This document shows, piece by piece, positions 1 to 9,300 of a stretch of DNA of 64,000 nt. The notes under the pieces were generated by a model that was not told the origin of the DNA, made no database searches, and was given only the letters and a program-made list of their open reading frames with translations. This stretch comes from an uncultured Caldilineaceae bacterium. Lineage in GTDB: Bacteria; Chloroflexota; Anaerolineae; Caldilineales; Caldilineaceae. The DNA lies in contig OX638330.1 of the NCBI GenBank assembly GCA_951812725.1, forward strand, positions 4,629,405 to 4,693,404, in the 5' to 3' direction. Each line of letters begins with the position of its first letter. Positions within the stretch are counted from its first letter, which is position 1. Position numbers and translations under genes: made by a program.

Positions 1-334
1 ATGGATGCCACATAATGCCCTTGAGACCACCTTCAACCAGGGTCTCTTCCAGGGCATCTACCCCAACCTGGCCGTGGCGCAGCTCAATCAGGGCCAGGCC
101 GATGGGAAATCGATCGGGAAACTGGCGGCAGGCCCTTACGATGATCCCGTTCTGGTCTTTCGTGTCCAGCACACCTCTGACCTGCGACGAACCGACCGCG
201 GTCGGCCCGACGACGGCGGCGACAACACCGGTGTCAGCCATGCGGGCCAGACAGCGACCGGTGGTCTGCCCCACAGCGGGATCGTAGGTGATGGTCGTCC
301 CGATATGACAGTGTACATCTACATAAAGTCGCAT
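1..334 (-). CDS. Amidohydrolase-family metal-dependent hydrolase, N-terminal part (cut by window edge)
   Basis: About 111 N-terminal codons are visible; the gene runs off the left edge. The product begins MRLYVDVHCHIG, and the His-x-His pair at residues 8 and 10 on the first strand is the metal-binding signature of amidohydrolase-superfamily TIM barrels (amidohydrolase 2 type). The next residues form an alternating helix/strand pattern ending in a GIMWHP-like strand at the edge. The ATG is two bases downstream of the stop of the Gfo/Idh gene at 337-1419, so both are probably co-transcribed. This pairing is common in sugar or sugar-acid catabolism, but the substrate cannot be told from this fragment. 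It is too short for the usual ORF length filters in this frame. Confidence 0.8.
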   Translation of the reverse strand, partial: MRLYVDVHCHIGTTITYDPAVGQTTGRCLARMADTGVVAAVVGPTAVGSSQVRGVLDTKDQNGIIVRACRQFPDRFPIGLALIELRHGQVGVDALEETLVEGGLKGIMWHP

Positions 335-336
335 GT

Positions 337-1419
337 TCAGTCAACTCCTATCGCGCGTCGTTCGCCGGTTGCCTGCCGCGCGGCTTCGATAATGGCCAGA
401 TTGTGCCGCGCCTGTTCGCCGGTCACGGGCATTTCCGATCCGCTGGCGAGCGCCTCGAATGTTGCGGCGTAACATCCAAAGTGGCCGCCAACGCCCGGGT
501 TCTCTTTGACTTCCGGTTCGGGAATATCCAGAGTCTTCCAGCCGCCATCCTCGCCGTTGTAGTGCCAGAACGGCTCCTCGTCGCGATGATAGACGCGAAT
601 CGATCCGTCGCTTGTGTGCACTTCGCACCAACGTCCCCGTTCCGGTGTTATCGCGGGCGAGCACCATGATGCCGACACCGTGGACACGGCCCCGTCCTCA
701 TGTTCGAAGAGGAGGATGGCGAGGTCATCGACATCGATATCAAAGTGCATCGTTTTTACTCTGGCTTCAACATATTTTACCGGCGAACCCATCAGCGCTT
801 CGACAGAGTAGATCTCGTGGTAGGCGGTATCGATGATGCAGCCGCCGCCGACCGCCCTTTGCGCGCGCCAGGCCATTGCAGGATTGGCATGATCGCCGCC
901 AAAATCGGGCGGTTTCATGCCCATGCATTGACCACGACCAAGAATCGGCTTTCCGACCTTTCCGGTTCGGAGTTGGCTCAGCGCTTCCTGCATGGGCAAG
1001 GAGAATAGCAGGTTGTGCATGATGGCATAGGGGACACCGTTGCGGTTGACTGCCTCCAGGATCGCGTCGGCCTCCTCCAGCGAGGTGGCCATAGGTTTTT
1101 CGGAGATGACGGCTACGCCGGCCTCGGCCGCGTGGATGGCGTGTTCGGCATGGAGGGCGTGCGGTGTGGCGATCGAAACCGCGTCGATTTCGGCGCTGGC
1201 CAGCATGTCGCGATAGTCGGCATATCTTTGCGCCGGCGGCACCTCAAGCGTGTTGCCGGCATACTCGAGGTTGTCGGGGACCGGATCGGCCACCGCGACC
1301 ACGTTTACAGATTGCGGCAGGGCAAGATATACGGAGATGTGGTTGATGCGCACAATACCGCCGCAACCGATCAGACCCAGACGTACCGGCTTTGTCACCT
1401 TCTTGTATGGTTGAGCCAT
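337..1419 (-). CDS. Gfo/Idh/MocA family NAD(P)-dependent oxidoreductase
   Basis: A 360-residue protein. Residues 13-22 form the beta-alpha-beta Rossmann motif (LGLIGCGGI), and EKP at 107-109 is the Gfo/Idh dinucleotide and catalytic-lysine motif. The C-terminal half has the GGG-cIIDTAYHEIYS region typical of the C-terminal alpha/beta domain. Enzymes of this family oxidise or reduce sugars, inositols or amino-sugars in the cytoplasm. The open frame extends 36 codons further upstream, but that part is low-complexity and does not resemble the family; I chose the ATG at 1419 because the Rossmann strand starts about 12 residues later. It lies downstream of the peptide-binding protein gene and two bases before the amidohydrolase, suggesting a catabolic operon. 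The substrate is unknown. Confidence 0.88.
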   Translation of the reverse strand: MAQPYKKVTKPVRLGLIGCGGIVRINHISVYLALPQSVNVVAVADPVPDNLEYAGNTLEVPPAQRYADYRDMLASAEIDAVSIATPHALHAEHAIHAAEAGVAVISEKPMATSLEEADAILEAVNRNGVPYAIMHNLLFSLPMQEALSQLRTGKVGKPILGRGQCMGMKPPDFGGDHANPAMAWRAQRAVGGGCIIDTAYHEIYSVEALMGSPVKYVEARVKTMHFDIDVDDLAILLFEHEDGAVSTVSASWCSPAITPERGRWCEVHTSDGSIRVYHRDEEPFWHYNGEDGGWKTLDIPEPEVKENPGVGGHFGCYAATFEALASGSEMPVTGEQARHNLAIIEAARQATGERRAIGVD

Positions 1420-1756
1420 TATGAAATCGACGCGGGAAAATCCGAAGGCGTTCCCGGCCTCTCCTTTCTCTGTCTTCTGATGGAAGTGAAACAAAGTTAA
1501 AGGCTGACTAATATGGAGCGCTGTCACGCACGGCTGTCAGCTGGGAGAGGCAGTAACGCGCATCGATTCGGAGAAGGTGCACCTTCTCCCTCCATCTGCG
1601 CAGCAGGCCCTCACAATCGCAGACGAATCAGTTCGCGTCAGCTCTCTTATCGTTTTCCTGATTGGAATCGAATATTAACGGAGAGTGGCAGATTTGAAAA
1701 GGGCCGTTTCCCACCCCGTTGTTGGCGCGATTCCGCGGTTGGTCAGGCGAACAGTT

Positions 1757-1797
1757 GCAACACCCTGTCTCAGCGCCTGGCGAAGACAGGGTGTTGC
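1757..1797 (-). terminator. 14-bp perfect hairpin after the substrate-binding protein gene
   Basis: Arms 1757-1770 and 1784-1797 are perfectly complementary, with a 13-base loop. The hairpin begins 32 bases past the stop of the peptide-binding protein. There is no T-run after it, so it may be a partial terminator or an mRNA 3'-end stabiliser separating the binding protein from the downstream oxidoreductase. The rest of the 409-base interval 1420-1828 holds nothing else I can recognise. Confidence 0.6.
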
Positions 1798-1828
1798 TGC
1801 AGAGTTGCACTGTTCGTTTCGTTACCCC

Positions 1829-3820
1829 TTACTCTTCAATAAACCACTGTGAAGGCACGAACGGGGCGTAGAAATTGTTGTCTGAGATCCAGGCGGCGCC
1901 CTCTAAGGGCACGTTGTGGAGGCGATTGCTGATGATGACTGGTCGCGGCGTGAAGCCGATGGTGCCGATCATCGGGATTTCGCTGGTGAAGTACTCATAG
2001 TACTCGGCGCCATACTTATCGAAGTCCTCGGTGCCGACCGCCGTCAGTTTGTACTGCTCAAAGATCTCTTGCTGCCGCTTGATTTCTTCCGGTGGCTCCT
2101 CACCTTCCTCGCCATTGGTCCGGAACCAGTCCTTCCACGTTCCGGTCCAGAAGGAGGTCTGGTCTACAGCGTAATTGCTGCCGAGGGAGCGACCGAACAA
2201 GGCGTTTCTGTCGAGATGCCAGGTCGGAATCTGCAGATCATTGGTGGCCAGTCGTTGCGAGAACAGGCCGCCCTGCTCACCCAGATTCTCGACAATTGCC
2301 TCAAGCCCGACCTCAGCCCAGTCGTCCCGGACCAGTTCGGCCATGGCAATCTTAGGACCTTCGGATACGCCGACGTGGATCAGCATGGTCAGGCGGCCTT
2401 CGCCGTCAGGCCGCAGCCGGTAACCCTCGCTGTCGCGCTCGGTCAGGCCGACTGAGTCGAGAAGCGCGTTGGCCCGCTCCGGGTCATACTCGGCGTGGGT
2501 GGTGGCCCACTCCTCCTTGAAGAAGCTCAGACCGGGATTGACGGTGGCCGGGAAAGGTCTGCCCAGCCCGAAGAAGAGCGTGTCGTTCATGCTCTCGCGG
2601 TCGATACTGATCGACATGGCAATGCGGAAGTCCCGGTTGTTGAACAACTCTCGCAGTACCGGGTCTTTGACGGTGCGATTGGGCATCAGACCCAACTCGG
2701 CGGAGAAGAGGTTCTGCGCAAACTCGACGCGGTAGTTCCCTTGCTCGGCGCCTTGTTGGAAGACGGACATATCCTTCATGTCGATGTAGTAGGTCTCGAA
2801 GTCGAACTCGCCGGCGCTTGCCTTGAGTGTCTGCACTTCCTTGTCGCCCGTGATCACGGCTTCGATGCGATCAATGTAGGGTAACTGGTTGCCGGCGGAG
2901 TCCACCTGGTGGAAGTAGGGGTTGCGGACAACGATGGCGCGGTCGCTGGTGAGCGTTTCGTTCTGCCAAGCCCAGAGGGTAGGACCGTCGATCCGGAAGT
3001 TGTTGGGAGGTCTGTTGTGGAAGTTGAAGGCTTGCATCCACGTTTCAAACCCCTCCTCCTCGGCCAGTGCTTGCGCATCGGGGTTGTAGTCGATGTGCCA
3101 TTGCTTCAGCCAGTGCTTGGGCATGATGACGTTGTTGTCGGTGGCCACGCCGGTGCGACCCAGGTAGTTCATGATGACCGGGTACGGCACACTGAAGCTG
3201 ATTTCAACCACGGTGTCACTGATCTTGGTGAAGACTGCAGGCTCACCTCCGGCGCGCCAGATCGACCTCGGCCCGGCAGGGGAGAGATCTTCGTTGAGCG
3301 CGACATCTTCCCAAGCAAACATAATGTCGTCGGTCGTGAACGGCTCGCCATCCGACCACTTATGGCCCTCACGCAGTTCGATGGTCAGGGTTGTGTAGTC
3401 GTCGGAGAAGCTGAAGCTCTTGGCTATATCCATGAAGATCTGGGTGTTGCTGAAGTCATAGCGGAATAGCCCGTTCATACGCAGGGTAGCGAAGCTCCAG
3501 AGGTTGATTGGGTTGACCTCTCCGAAGCGGAGGGTGCCGCCGTATGTGCCGATCCGGTCCTCCGGTTCAATCACCTGCGGTTCTGCCGGGAGCCGCTCAT
3601 CGACCGGCGGCAGATCCCCGTTGGCGACCATCTCGGCCAGCATGGGGGATTCGTTGTAGGCCGAATCTGACTCCGGCGCCATACTCTCAGTTTCAGCCGC
3701 CTGTTCAGGCTCGGCTGCCGCTTCCTCGGCTTGGGGCGCTGCACCGCCGCAAGCCGCGATCATGGGGATGAGCAGGATGAAGAGGACCGCAGATACTATG
3801 ATACGCAGTCGTGGATTCAT
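1829..3820 (-). CDS. Peptide/oligopeptide ABC transporter substrate-binding lipoprotein (SBP family 5)
   Basis: A 663-residue extracytoplasmic binding protein. Residues 1-24 are a lipoprotein signal (LLIPMIAAC, lipid-modified Cys24), followed by an acidic Glu/Ala-rich linker. The body matches family 5 binding proteins (DppA/OppA type): a YGGTLRFGE opening, a KWSDGEPFTTDDIMFAWED segment, and a late YDPERANALLDSVGL motif. ATG 3820 is preceded by a strong Shine-Dalgarno (AAAGGAG, five bases away). An upstream in-frame extension runs into the dispersed repeat and is not coding. Family 5 proteins bind peptides, nickel or oligosaccharides; the ligand is not evident. No permease or ATPase genes are in view on this side, so they may be elsewhere or the gene may be an orphan. 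A near-consensus promoter lies 61 bases upstream. Confidence 0.93.
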   Translation of the reverse strand: MNPRLRIIVSAVLFILLIPMIAACGGAAPQAEEAAAEPEQAAETESMAPESDSAYNESPMLAEMVANGDLPPVDERLPAEPQVIEPEDRIGTYGGTLRFGEVNPINLWSFATLRMNGLFRYDFSNTQIFMDIAKSFSFSDDYTTLTIELREGHKWSDGEPFTTDDIMFAWEDVALNEDLSPAGPRSIWRAGGEPAVFTKISDTVVEISFSVPYPVIMNYLGRTGVATDNNVIMPKHWLKQWHIDYNPDAQALAEEEGFETWMQAFNFHNRPPNNFRIDGPTLWAWQNETLTSDRAIVVRNPYFHQVDSAGNQLPYIDRIEAVITGDKEVQTLKASAGEFDFETYYIDMKDMSVFQQGAEQGNYRVEFAQNLFSAELGLMPNRTVKDPVLRELFNNRDFRIAMSISIDRESMNDTLFFGLGRPFPATVNPGLSFFKEEWATTHAEYDPERANALLDSVGLTERDSEGYRLRPDGEGRLTMLIHVGVSEGPKIAMAELVRDDWAEVGLEAIVENLGEQGGLFSQRLATNDLQIPTWHLDRNALFGRSLGSNYAVDQTSFWTGTWKDWFRTNGEEGEEPPEEIKRQQEIFEQYKLTAVGTEDFDKYGAEYYEYFTSEIPMIGTIGFTPRPVIISNRLHNVPLEGAAWISDNNFYAPFVPSQWFIEE

Positions 3821-3880
3821 TTTTCTCTCCTTTGGGGTTGAAAAGAAGGAACCAGACGGGCCTTCGTTAAAGCACATATA

Positions 3881-3909
3881 ATCGTAGCGAGATCGCCATC
3901 GCTTGTCAA
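3881..3909 (-). promoter_or_regulatory. Sigma70-type promoter of the peptide-binding protein gene
   Basis: On the minus strand TTGACA (3909-3904) and TACGAT (3886-3881) are separated by 17 bases. The predicted start is near 3874, giving a leader of about 54 bases to the ATG at 3820. Confidence 0.6.
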
Positions 3910-3955
3910 GGAGATAAAATTTTCTGGAACTTTCACTTTTCTTCTCGACAACAGG

Positions 3956-4222
3956 CGTTGTCTGAATCAGGAATGGACAGGGCCGTTGAAGCACAGTTTT
4001 CATGCCATCAGCTCGCCCTTTTTTGGGCGCCATGCTTGACCAACCCTTCACCGGTGGCACTATGCAGGCTTTCTTCGAATCGTCGTTGGTGGGCGGCAGG
4101 CACACTGTAGGACAGGCGCACCGCTGCGAAGAAGGCGCAGCGGTCGGGGAGGCATGTTTTTGGAGGGGGGCGTTGCGGGGGCGCAGCCCCTGCACAAGGG
4201 AGGGCCGAAGGCCCGACCGCCC
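3956..4222. repeat. Dispersed modular repeat, copy 1 (5' module plus hairpin core)
   Basis: The core (4142-4222) begins GGTCGGGGAGGCATG and ends GACCGCCC. It contains two adjacent hairpins: GGGGC-GCA-GCCCC and GGGCC-GAA-GGCCC. The 5' module (3956-4141) matches 58248-58486 over most of its length, including the CGTTGTCTGAATCA edge and a segment containing GACAGGCGCACCGC. Other cores lie at about 20473, 20659, 22435, 34523, 36541 and 58487. Short open frames through the core recur wherever it occurs and are not considered genes. Confidence 0.85.
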
Positions 4223-4228
4223 AAAAAG

Positions 4229-4288
4229 CAGTGGTCAGTGATCAGTGGTTAGTGGTCAGTGGTTAGTGGTCAGTGGTTAGTGGTCAGT
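4229..4288. repeat. Simple tandem repeat of AGTGGTTAGTGGTC type
   Basis: About 60 bases of imperfect AGTGGTCAGTGGTTAGTGG units follow repeat copy 1. Related tracts are at 20518-20563, 20745-20781, 30212-30246 and 36631-36650, nearly always next to a core repeat or a gene end. Confidence 0.8.
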
Positions 4289-4387
4289 GGATGGTTACCG
4301 GAGCTTGGAACTGACCGCGGCTTTGTTGCAGAAAGTGGTATACGAGTGTTCATACCCATTTTGGGATGCACACCAGAGCAGCGTGCG

Positions 4388-4417
4388 TTTCCAGAAGGGA
4401 AGGTTCTGTGCTATACT
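4388..4417 (+). promoter_or_regulatory. Probable promoter of the molybdenum hydroxylase operon
   Basis: TTTCCA (4388-4393), an 18-base spacer and TATACT (4412-4417) lie 39 bases before the ATG at 4457. The -10 is good and the -35 is a 4/6 match. Confidence 0.45.
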
Positions 4418-4456
4418 CCGTCTAATTTTTTTCAGTCATTGACCAGGATTTGCACT

Positions 4457-5371
4457 ATGTCCCGGTGGCGAGCCTACCATACGCCTACAACGGTTGCTGA
4501 GGCGCTCTCACTGCTGCATCAGCACCAAGATAAAGCCCGCATCATCGCCGGCGGCACCGACCTGATCCTCGATATGGAGGCGGAACACGCTGCCGCGCCG
4601 GAAGTGCTGGTGGATGTGACAAAGATCGCCGGCATCGACCGCGTCGCGCTGGAGGACGGCTGGATCGTGCTGGGCGCAGGTATCACGCATACACAGATCG
4701 AAAGCAGCCCGCTGCTGCGCGCCCAGGCCAGATGCCTGACCGAAAGTTGCGGCGTGATCGGCGGGCCGCAGGTGCGCAATGTGGCGACGCTGGGCGGGAA
4801 TGTGGCGCACGCGCTGCCGGCCGCGGACGGGACGATCGGCCTGCTGGCGCTGGAGGCGGAGGTCGAGATTGCCGGACACGGGGGTAGCAATAGGTGGCAG
4901 CCGCTGCTCTCAATATTTGCCGGCCCCGGCCGCAACCGCCTGGCGCCCGATCAGATGCTGCACGCGTTCCGCTTTCGCCCGATTGCGGCGCGGGCGGGCA
5001 ACGCCTTCGACCGCATTATGCGGCCCCAGGGTGTGGCGCTGCCGGTCCTGGGCATCGCGGCCAGGGTCCAGTTGGATGTAGATTTGCGGCGGGTTGAGGA
5101 CGCGGTGATCGCGATCGGACCGGCCGGCCCGACCCCCTTTCGCGCCAGCGGCGCGGAGGAGGCATTGACGGCAGCGGCAAAATTTGACGACGCGGCCGTG
5201 GAGAATGCCGTTGCCGCGGCGCAGGAGCAGGCCAGGCTGCGGACCAGCAAGTACCGCGCGTCGCAGGAGTATCGCCGCGAGATGATTGGCGTGCTGCTGA
5301 GGAGGGTGCTGCAGGCGGCGGTGGAAAGGGCTCGCATGAATGACGCGCCAACACAGGCGGAGGAAACTTAG
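4457..5371 (+). CDS. FAD-binding subunit of a xanthine dehydrogenase-family molybdenum hydroxylase
   Basis: A 304-residue protein of the CoxM/XdhB/PaoB type. It carries both FAD pyrophosphate loops: AGGTDL at 31-36 and TLGGNVAHALPAAD at 111-124. The C-terminal third resembles the CO dehydrogenase flavoprotein C-terminal domain. This subunit passes electrons from the Fe-S clusters to NAD+ or another acceptor in the cytoplasm. ATG 4457 is chosen over an upstream in-frame start because the upstream part crosses simple repeats and a promoter. It is the first gene of an operon with the ATPase at 5431, the fused Fe-S/Mo subunit at 6321 and the maturation protein at 9402. The substrate is not determinable from sequence. 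Confidence 0.92.
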   Translation: MSRWRAYHTPTTVAEALSLLHQHQDKARIIAGGTDLILDMEAEHAAAPEVLVDVTKIAGIDRVALEDGWIVLGAGITHTQIESSPLLRAQARCLTESCGVIGGPQVRNVATLGGNVAHALPAADGTIGLLALEAEVEIAGHGGSNRWQPLLSIFAGPGRNRLAPDQMLHAFRFRPIAARAGNAFDRIMRPQGVALPVLGIAARVQLDVDLRRVEDAVIAIGPAGPTPFRASGAEEALTAAAKFDDAAVENAVAAAQEQARLRTSKYRASQEYRREMIGVLLRRVLQAAVERARMNDAPTQAEET

Positions 5372-5430
5372 CCAATGCAGCGACCGATCAGCAGCCGCTG
5401 TTCCGGCAGTGATGCGGGGGTGCCACGGCT

Positions 5431-6234
5431 ATGATCCACCTCACCTCGGTTGAAAAACGGCCCTCTTTCCCCCAAGAAGGGACATTCCCCTATAATGTGC
5501 CGGTCATCGCCCGGCTGGAGAAGGTGCAGTTCGAGAGTTCTGTGACCTTTCTGGTAGGCGAAAACGGCAGCGGCAAATCCACATTTCTCGAAGCGCTGGC
5601 TACCACGGTGCGCCTGCCGACCGTAGGCGCAGAGGAGGCCGGCAACGACCCATCGCTGGCGGCGGTGCGGCAGTTGTCCAAGCATCTGCGCCTGGGCTGG
5701 ACCAAACGCAGCGGGCGCGGTTTTTATCTGCGAGCCGAGGACTTTTTCGGTTTTGCCAAGCGCATCGCCCAGATGCAGGCGGAACTGCAGACGGAGATGG
5801 CCAACGTGGACGCGGAGTACAAAGGCCGCTCCGACTACGCCAAGGGACTGGCGAAGATGGCTTACTCCGGCCAGCTGGCCGCGATTGAAGAACGCTATGG
5901 CGAAGGGCTGGACGGACACTCGCACGGTGAGGCGTTTCTGGCCCTTTTCCAGGCCCGCTTCGTGCCTGACGGCCTGTATCTGATGGATGAGCCGGAGGCG
6001 CCGCTCTCGCCCCTGCGCCAGGTGGGGCTGCTGGCGCTGCTGAAGGAGATGGTCGCCCGCGACGCCCAGTTTATCATTGCCACTCACTCCCCGATATTGA
6101 TGGCCTTCCCCGGGGCCACGATTCTGAACTTTGACCAGTCGCCGCCCGAGCCGGTGTCCTGGGAATCATTGGAGCACGTGAGCGTGACGCGAGGATTTCT
6201 GAACGATCCACAGCTGTATCTGAACCACCTGTAA
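5431..6234 (+). CDS. ABC/SMC-like AAA-family ATPase
   Basis: A 267-residue stand-alone nucleotide-binding protein. The Walker A is GENGSGKST (43-51), the Walker B is GLYLMDEPEA (181-190), and ATHSP (217-221) is the switch histidine. SHGEAF (164-169) stands where an ABC signature would be, as in the small RecF/SMC-like AAA ATPases; residues 100-160 form a helical insertion. There are no membrane segments. It lies between two molybdenum hydroxylase subunit genes, with gaps of 59 and 86 bases, in the same direction. It could help cofactor insertion or simply be a passenger; no function is established. It is not a typical transporter ATPase. Confidence 0.85.
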   Translation: MIHLTSVEKRPSFPQEGTFPYNVPVIARLEKVQFESSVTFLVGENGSGKSTFLEALATTVRLPTVGAEEAGNDPSLAAVRQLSKHLRLGWTKRSGRGFYLRAEDFFGFAKRIAQMQAELQTEMANVDAEYKGRSDYAKGLAKMAYSGQLAAIEERYGEGLDGHSHGEAFLALFQARFVPDGLYLMDEPEAPLSPLRQVGLLALLKEMVARDAQFIIATHSPILMAFPGATILNFDQSPPEPVSWESLEHVSVTRGFLNDPQLYLNHL

Positions 6235-6320
6235 CTTCAACTTGCAGTGGCTGGCGGACTGCGACCCCGAAAGCGTCCCGTCACGAACCACTTTTTGTAC
6301 ACGCCGACAGGAGCCAATAA

Positions 6321-9300
6321 GTGACACAACTCACTCTGACCGTCAATGGTACGGAGCACGCTCTCGATGTACCGCCCAGCCGCTATCTTGCCGAGGTCTT
6401 GCGCTACGACCTGGGGCTGACCGGCACTAAGATCGGCTGTGATGAGGCGGAGTGCGGCTGCTGCACCGTCATCGTTGACGGCCAGTCGGTTGATTCCTGC
6501 ATCTACCCGGCGTTCAAGGCGCAGGGCGCGCAGGTGTCGACGATCGAGGGGCTGGCCCAGTCGCGGTCATGCTCCCAGAATGGCTCCGGCCATGCGCTCG
6601 AGCTGCATCCTCTGCAGTCCGCGTTCATCCGTCACGGGGCGACGCAGTGCGGTTTCTGCACGCCCGGGTTCATCATGCAGGCGACGACGCTGCTGGACGA
6701 GAACCCGGACCCGTCGGATAAGGAGATAAAGGAGTGCTTGAAGGATACTTACTGCCGCTGCACCGGCTACACCGCGATCATTAACTCGGTGAAGGCTGCC
6801 GGCGAGTACATGCGCACCGGCACGATGCCGGACGCGGAGCTGCCGGCGGTGATAGAGCCGCTTTCGCAGATCGGTCAACCATTGGAGCGACCGGACGCGG
6901 TCGACAAGGTGACGGGGGCGGCGCTCTACACGGATGACTATACCTTCGACGGGATGCTGTTTGGCGCTACGCTGCGCAGCGAACACCCCCATGCCCATAT
7001 TCGCGAAATCGACACCGCCGCGGCACGCGCGCTGGAGGGAGTCCACGCGGTGCTGACCCACGCCGACGTACCGGGCGACCCGCGGCACGGGCTGGTCGAG
7101 AACGACTGGCCGGTCTTCGCGGGCGGACGCTTTCCGGCCCGCTATGTGGGGGACGCGATTGCCTTGGCGGTGGCCGAGACGGCGGAGATCGCGCAGCAGG
7201 CGCTGGGGTTGATCCGGGTAGAGTACGAGGCGCTGCCGGCGGTCACCGATCCACGGGATGCGTTGCAGCCGGACGCGCCGCAGCTGCACCCGGACCGTCC
7301 CACCGGGAATCTGCTCAAGCATATCAAGGTACGTCAGGGCGATGTGGAACAGGGGTTTGCCGACGCCGATATCGTCGTCGAGCGCACGTACCGCACGCCG
7401 ATGACCGAGCACGCGTTCCTGGAGCCGGAATGCGCGCTGGCGGTGCCGGCGGGCTATAGCGGGACCCGCCCATCCACCAGCAAGGAGCCGGGCGCCTCCG
7501 AACACGATAGCGACAAGCTGACCGTCTATGTGGGCAGCCAGATCCCATACAGCGACAGGCGGCAGGTGGCGAAGAGCCTGGGCCTGGCCGACGAGGAAGT
7601 GCGCGTGATCGGCACACTGATGGGGGGAGGATTCGGCGGTAAGGAGGACATTGCGGGACAGATCCATGCGGCGCTGGGCGCGCAGGTGACGGGCCGCCCG
7701 GTCAAGATTCTTTATAGCCGGCAGGAGAGCCTGATTTTCCATCCCAAGCGTCACAGCACGATCATCCGCATCAAAACGGGCGCCATGCGCGACGGCAAGC
7801 TGATTGCTGTAGAGGCGGAACTTTACGGCGACAGCGGGGCTTATGCCAGCCTGGGCGAGAAGGTGATGACCCGCGCCACTACGCACGCCACCGGCCCGTA
7901 CGTGATGCCGCATGCCAAGATCGACTGCTACGCCATGTACACGAATAACGCCCCCAGCGGCGCTTTTCGGGGCTTTGGCGTCACGCAGTCGGCCTTTGCG
8001 GTGGAGAGCAATCTCGACATATTGGCGGCAGAGCTGGGCATGGACCCGGCAGAGTTACGGCGCAAAAACGTGATGCGCGTTGGCACGGAGACGGCCACCG
8101 GCCAGGAACTGATCGAGAGCGTGGGACTGCTCGAATGCCTTGACCTGGTGGAGGAGGAGATCAGAACTTCGGAGGCCGACGGCCCGAGTTCACTGTCTTC
8201 CGACCCCTGGACTTCGTTTCAGATTGGCAGCAAGCGCTACGCCTGGGGCATTGCGGCCGGCTACAAGAATACCGGCCTGGGAGGCGGCGCGCCGGACAAG
8301 TCGGAGGCCGAGGTGGAGGTCTTCACCGACGGCACCGCGGCGATCCGCACGAGCAGCGCGGAGATGGGGCAGAATCTTGTCGGCGTGCTGGCGGCCTGCA
8401 CCGCGCAGGAGTTGGGGCTGCCTTTCGAGAAGGTGCATGTAACGGTAATGGACACGGACCTGACGCCCGACGGCGGCCCTTCCACGGCCAGCCGCCAGAC
8501 CTATGTCAGCGGCAACGCCGCCCGCCTGGCGGCGCGGGCCATGCGCCAGCAGATGCAGACCGTTCTCGCCGAAAAATTCGACACGCCCCCGGACGTCATC
8601 GCCTTCCATGAGGGGCTGGCTTATGTAGATGAGAAACGCCTGGCGCAGATGTACGGGGCAGAGCTGCCGGTGGAGGGCGCCAACGGCACGAACGGCAGCA
8701 CGAGAAAGGCGCTGCCGCAGTCGATCCGCAGCATCTCTTTCGCCGATGCGGTCAATGCCCTGCTGGCCGAGAACCGGTTGCCGAAGATTCGCTATGAATA
8801 CTGGGCGCCGCAGACGCAGCCGCTGGGGACGGGGGGCGATATGCACTTCGCCTTTTCGTACGCGGTGCACGCGGCGCTGGTAAGCGTGGATACCGACACC
8901 GGCGAGGTGGCGGTGGAGCGGGTGATCTCTGCTCACGACGTGGGCCGGGCCATCAATCCCCTGAGCCTGCTCGGTCAGATCGAAGGCGGGATCGTAATGG
9001 GCATTGGCAACGCCCTGACTGAGAACTATATCGTCGAGAATGGCATCCCCTGGACTGAGCGCCTGGGACAGTACAAGATGCCGGGCATCAAGATGACGCC
9101 GAAAATGGACAGCCACATCGTCGAACATCCGACGGCAGATGGGCCGTACGGCGCCAAGGGGGTGGGCGAGATCAGCTCGATCCCGATCAGCCCGGCGATC
9201 ACCAATGCCATCTGCAACGCGGTCGGCGTTCGCTGCCTGGCCCTGCCGGTCGATCAGGACGCGTTGCTGCTGGCGATGCGCGACAAGGAAAGGGAGATCG

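Noticed and set aside
5..472. A 155-codon plus-strand frame at the left edge
   Set aside because: The minus strand in this place encodes the start of an amidohydrolase with its HxH motif and is two bases from the preceding gene's stop.
4229..4288. AGTGGTTAGTGG tracts considered as CRISPR or phage attachment sites
   Set aside because: They are degenerate simple repeats without spacers, occur at gene ends, and no integrase is present.
6567..7913. A 448-codon open frame antisense to the molybdenum hydroxylase gene, and a 372-codon one at 8190-9308
   Set aside because: Both are antisense to a clearly conserved coding sequence in GC-rich DNA, are rich in Arg/His/Pro and have no domain. They are codon-bias shadows.
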